In this document: positions 6,775 through 7,930 of the stretch, one piece after another
Position numbering within the stretch: position 1 is the stretch's first letter
Layout of the letters: the number at the start of each line of letters is the position of its first letter
Assembly (NCBI GenBank): GCA_016780605.1
Contig: JADHLS010000223.1
Location: 1 to 7,930 of the forward strand
From: Reyranella sp.
GTDB taxonomy: Bacteria > Pseudomonadota > Alphaproteobacteria > Reyranellales > Reyranellaceae
Direction of reading: 5' to 3'
Length of the DNA: 7,930 bases
Made by a program: the position numbers and the translations under genes
Notes under the pieces: model-generated
What the model was told of the DNA's origin: nothing
The model's input: only the letters and a program-made list of their open reading frames with translations
The model's database searches: none

Positions 6775-6795
6775 TTAGCTAAGTACATTAGCTAA
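6775..6795. promoter_or_regulatory. Paired TTAGCTAA palindromes, likely antitoxin operator/promoter
   Basis: Two identical 8-bp palindromes, TTAGCTAA at 6775-6782 and 6788-6795, lie 13 bp apart start to start in the only AT-rich patch of the region, directly ahead of the antitoxin start at 6806. Antitoxins of the Phd/YefM type bind short palindromes in their own promoter and repress it with the toxin as co-repressor, so this is very probably the autoregulatory site and overlaps the promoter. Binding is inferred, not shown. Confidence 0.6.
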
Positions 6796-6805
6796 ATGAG
6801 AGTCC

Positions 6806-7033
6806 ATGCCGACCTATACGATCCACGCTGCCAAGACCAACCTGTCGAAGCTCGTCGCCCGGGCTGAGGCAGGGGAGGAGATCGTGCTTGCGCGCGGTAA
6901 GGATCCCGTCGCCAAGATCGTCCCTGTCACACCGAAGCCAAAGCGCAAGTTCGGACGTCTGAAGGGCAAGGGATCGATCGGCCCCGAGTTTTTCGAACCA
7001 CTTCCCGAAGACGAATTGAAGCTTTGGGAATAG
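6806..7033 (+). CDS. Phd/YefM-family antitoxin (VapB-like)
   Basis: A 75-residue type II antitoxin. The N-terminal half, TYTIHAAKTNLSKLVARAEAGEEIVLARGKDPVAKIVPV (3-41), is the Phd/YefM DNA-binding fold with the family's A-K-x-x-L-S-x-L/V and E-I-V-L-A-R pattern. The tail EFFEPLPEDELKLWE (61-75) is the acidic, hydrophobic segment that would wrap the toxin and fill its active site. ATG 6806 is in frame with this fold and has a weak GAGAG at 6798-6802; the ATG at 6796 is in another frame. It ends 6 bp before the PIN toxin and begins 32 bp after the CoA-transferase stop. Base use is visibly less GC-rich than in the neighbouring genes, which fits lateral acquisition of the pair. Confidence 0.9.
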   Translation: MPTYTIHAAKTNLSKLVARAEAGEEIVLARGKDPVAKIVPVTPKPKRKFGRLKGKGSIGPEFFEPLPEDELKLWE

Positions 7034-7039
7034 GCCGCA

Positions 7040-7429
7040 GTGCGACTGCTGCTTGATACCCACGCCCTTCTCTGGTGGGTGTTCGCCGACTCGAAGCTAT
7101 CGCGGCGGGCGCGAACAGCGATCGAGGATGACGTTGAGAATCAGGTCTTTGTGAGTGCAGCGTCCGCTTGGGAGATCGCAACCAAATACCGAATCGGCAA
7201 GCTTCCGAATGCCGCGGTCGTTGCAGATGATGTCCCCGGGACTCTTGTCGAGGAGGGCTTCAGCGAACTTTCGGTTTCGGTTCGTCACGCGCAGCGTGCT
7301 GGAGCTCTTGTTGGGCATCATCAGGACCCCTTCGATCGCATGCTGATAGCCCAGGCAATGCTGGACGATCTGACGCTCGTTTCGAATGAGCGTGCCTTCG
7401 ACGCGTACGGTGTCAAACGACTCTGGTAG
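7040..7429 (+). CDS. vapC: VapC-like PIN-domain ribonuclease toxin
   Basis: A 129-residue PIN-domain protein, the toxin of the pair; PIN toxins are Mg2+-dependent RNases that usually cut tRNA or rRNA. Acidic active-site residues are visible: Asp6 in LLLDTHALLWW, Glu45 in SAWEIATKYRIGKLP, Asp96 and Asp99 in HHQDPFDRMLIAQA. The last site reads LVSNERAFDAYGV, with Glu117 where many PIN domains have Asp; SNE at this place is seen in this COG3744-like branch. The start is GTG 7040, 6 bp after the antitoxin stop, with AGG at 7032-7034 overlapping that stop. The length is normal and I see no inactivating change. The RNA target cannot be read from sequence. Confidence 0.92.
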   Translation: MRLLLDTHALLWWVFADSKLSRRARTAIEDDVENQVFVSAASAWEIATKYRIGKLPNAAVVADDVPGTLVEEGFSELSVSVRHAQRAGALVGHHQDPFDRMLIAQAMLDDLTLVSNERAFDAYGVKRLW

Positions 7430-7440
7430 GGCACGTCGGC

Positions 7441-7930
7441 ATGATGATCCGCGAGCGTACAGCCGACGACGACGAGGCGATCAAGCGCCTCAACGACGCC
7501 GCCTTTGGCGGCGCCTACGAATCCCGGCTCGTCGAAAACCTGCGCGCCGCTGGCCTCGCTGCCGTTGAGCTGGTCTCCAATGAGCAGTCGGTAATCGGCC
7601 ACATCCTGTTCAGCATGCTCGATGTCACAGTCGATGGCGCCGCCGTGTGCGCGCTGGCGCTCGCGCCCATGTCGGTGCAACCGCAGCGCCAACGCGGCGG
7701 CATCGGCAGCGCCCTGGTCCGCGCCGGGCTGGAGCAGGCGTGCGCGCAGGGTTGGCAGGCCGTCATCGTGCTGGGGCACCGCGACTACTATCCGCGCTTC
7801 GGGTTTTCCGCTGCACTCGCCAGTCCGCTGAAGGCGCCGTTCTCCGGCCCCTCCTTCATGGCGCTCGAGCTACAGCCGGGCGCGCTGCGGGGCAGCGCAG
7901 GCCGCGTGGTTTATCCGCCGGCTTTCGTCT
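7441..7930 (+). CDS. GNAT-family N-acetyltransferase, C-terminal end cut off by the window
   Basis: An open frame of 163 codons with no stop before the window end, encoding a GNAT acetyltransferase of the YhbS-like type (acetyl-CoA donor, acceptor unknown). It opens MMIRERTADDDEAIKRLNDAAF with the usual strand-then-helix start, has VIGHILFSMLDV (51-62) as strands 2-3, ALAPMSVQPQRQRGGIGSALV (73-93) as the acetyl-CoA pyrophosphate loop (Q-R-Q-R-G-G-I-G), VIVLGHRDYYPRFGFSAA (108-125) with the characteristic YYPRFGF of this branch, and SFMALELQPGAL near the end. Most of the domain is present, so the stop is probably only a few codons away. ATG 7441 is preceded by AGGG at 7428-7431, about 9 nt away; ATG 7444 is an alternative. 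It follows the toxin stop by 11 bp and may share its transcript. Confidence 0.88.
   Translation, partial: MMIRERTADDDEAIKRLNDAAFGGAYESRLVENLRAAGLAAVELVSNEQSVIGHILFSMLDVTVDGAAVCALALAPMSVQPQRQRGGIGSALVRAGLEQACAQGWQAVIVLGHRDYYPRFGFSAALASPLKAPFSGPSFMALELQPGALRGSAGRVVYPPAFV

Noticed and set aside
5313..6788. A 491-codon minus-strand frame opposite the CoA-transferase.
   Set aside because: Low-complexity Arg/Ala/His/Gly shadow with no family motif; the plus strand carries a well-supported gene.
7441..7930. The GNAT protein as a TacT-type toxin.
   Set aside because: TacT-type toxins follow a ribbon-helix-helix antitoxin; here the antitoxin ahead is paired with the PIN toxin and the GNAT sequence has YhbS-like features.

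Overview
This window is GC-rich and densely packed, with gaps between genes of at most 67 bp and several ATGA overlaps. A Bug-type solute receptor, a DUF486 protein, a short FeoA/FeoB pair and a long family III CoA-transferase together suggest an alphaproteobacterium, perhaps a soil or water member of the Rhodospirillales/Hyphomicrobiales such as Reyranella or Bradyrhizobium relatives. This rests on gene style only, because no rRNA or other phylogenetic marker is present. I see no tRNA, rRNA, CRISPR array, insertion sequence or phage gene.

Layout: (1) 1-638, plus strand: the C-terminal end of a tripartite-tricarboxylate-transporter (Bug/TctC) receptor, followed after 7 bp by a small DUF486 membrane protein. 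(2) 706-2460, plus strand: a GT39-type, YkcB-like membrane glycosyltransferase with a TTG start behind a strong Shine-Dalgarno. (3) 2478-4627, minus strand: feoA-feoB, the ferrous iron uptake system, overlapping by ATGA and convergent with the glycosyltransferase across only 17 bp. (4) 4687-6773, plus strand: an alpha/beta hydrolase and a family III CoA-transferase, also overlapping by ATGA and divergent from feoAB across a 59-bp shared region. (5) 6775-7429, plus strand: a Phd/YefM-type antitoxin and a VapC-like PIN toxin, preceded by two identical TTAGCTAA palindromes that look like the autoregulatory operator. (6) 7441-7930, plus strand: a GNAT acetyltransferase that runs off the window only 11 bp after the toxin.

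Functionally these are separate modules: solute capture, cell-surface glycan transfer, iron import, a small catabolic or acyl-CoA pair, and a toxin-antitoxin cassette with a GNAT gene behind it. No clearly new defence or mobile system is visible. The parts most worth a second look are the paired TTAGCTAA operator, the hydrolase/CoA-transferase pair whose CoA-transferase has its recognisable catalytic domain in the C-terminal half, and the very short feo/hydrolase divergent region with a weak Fur-like inverted repeat touching the feoA start codon.
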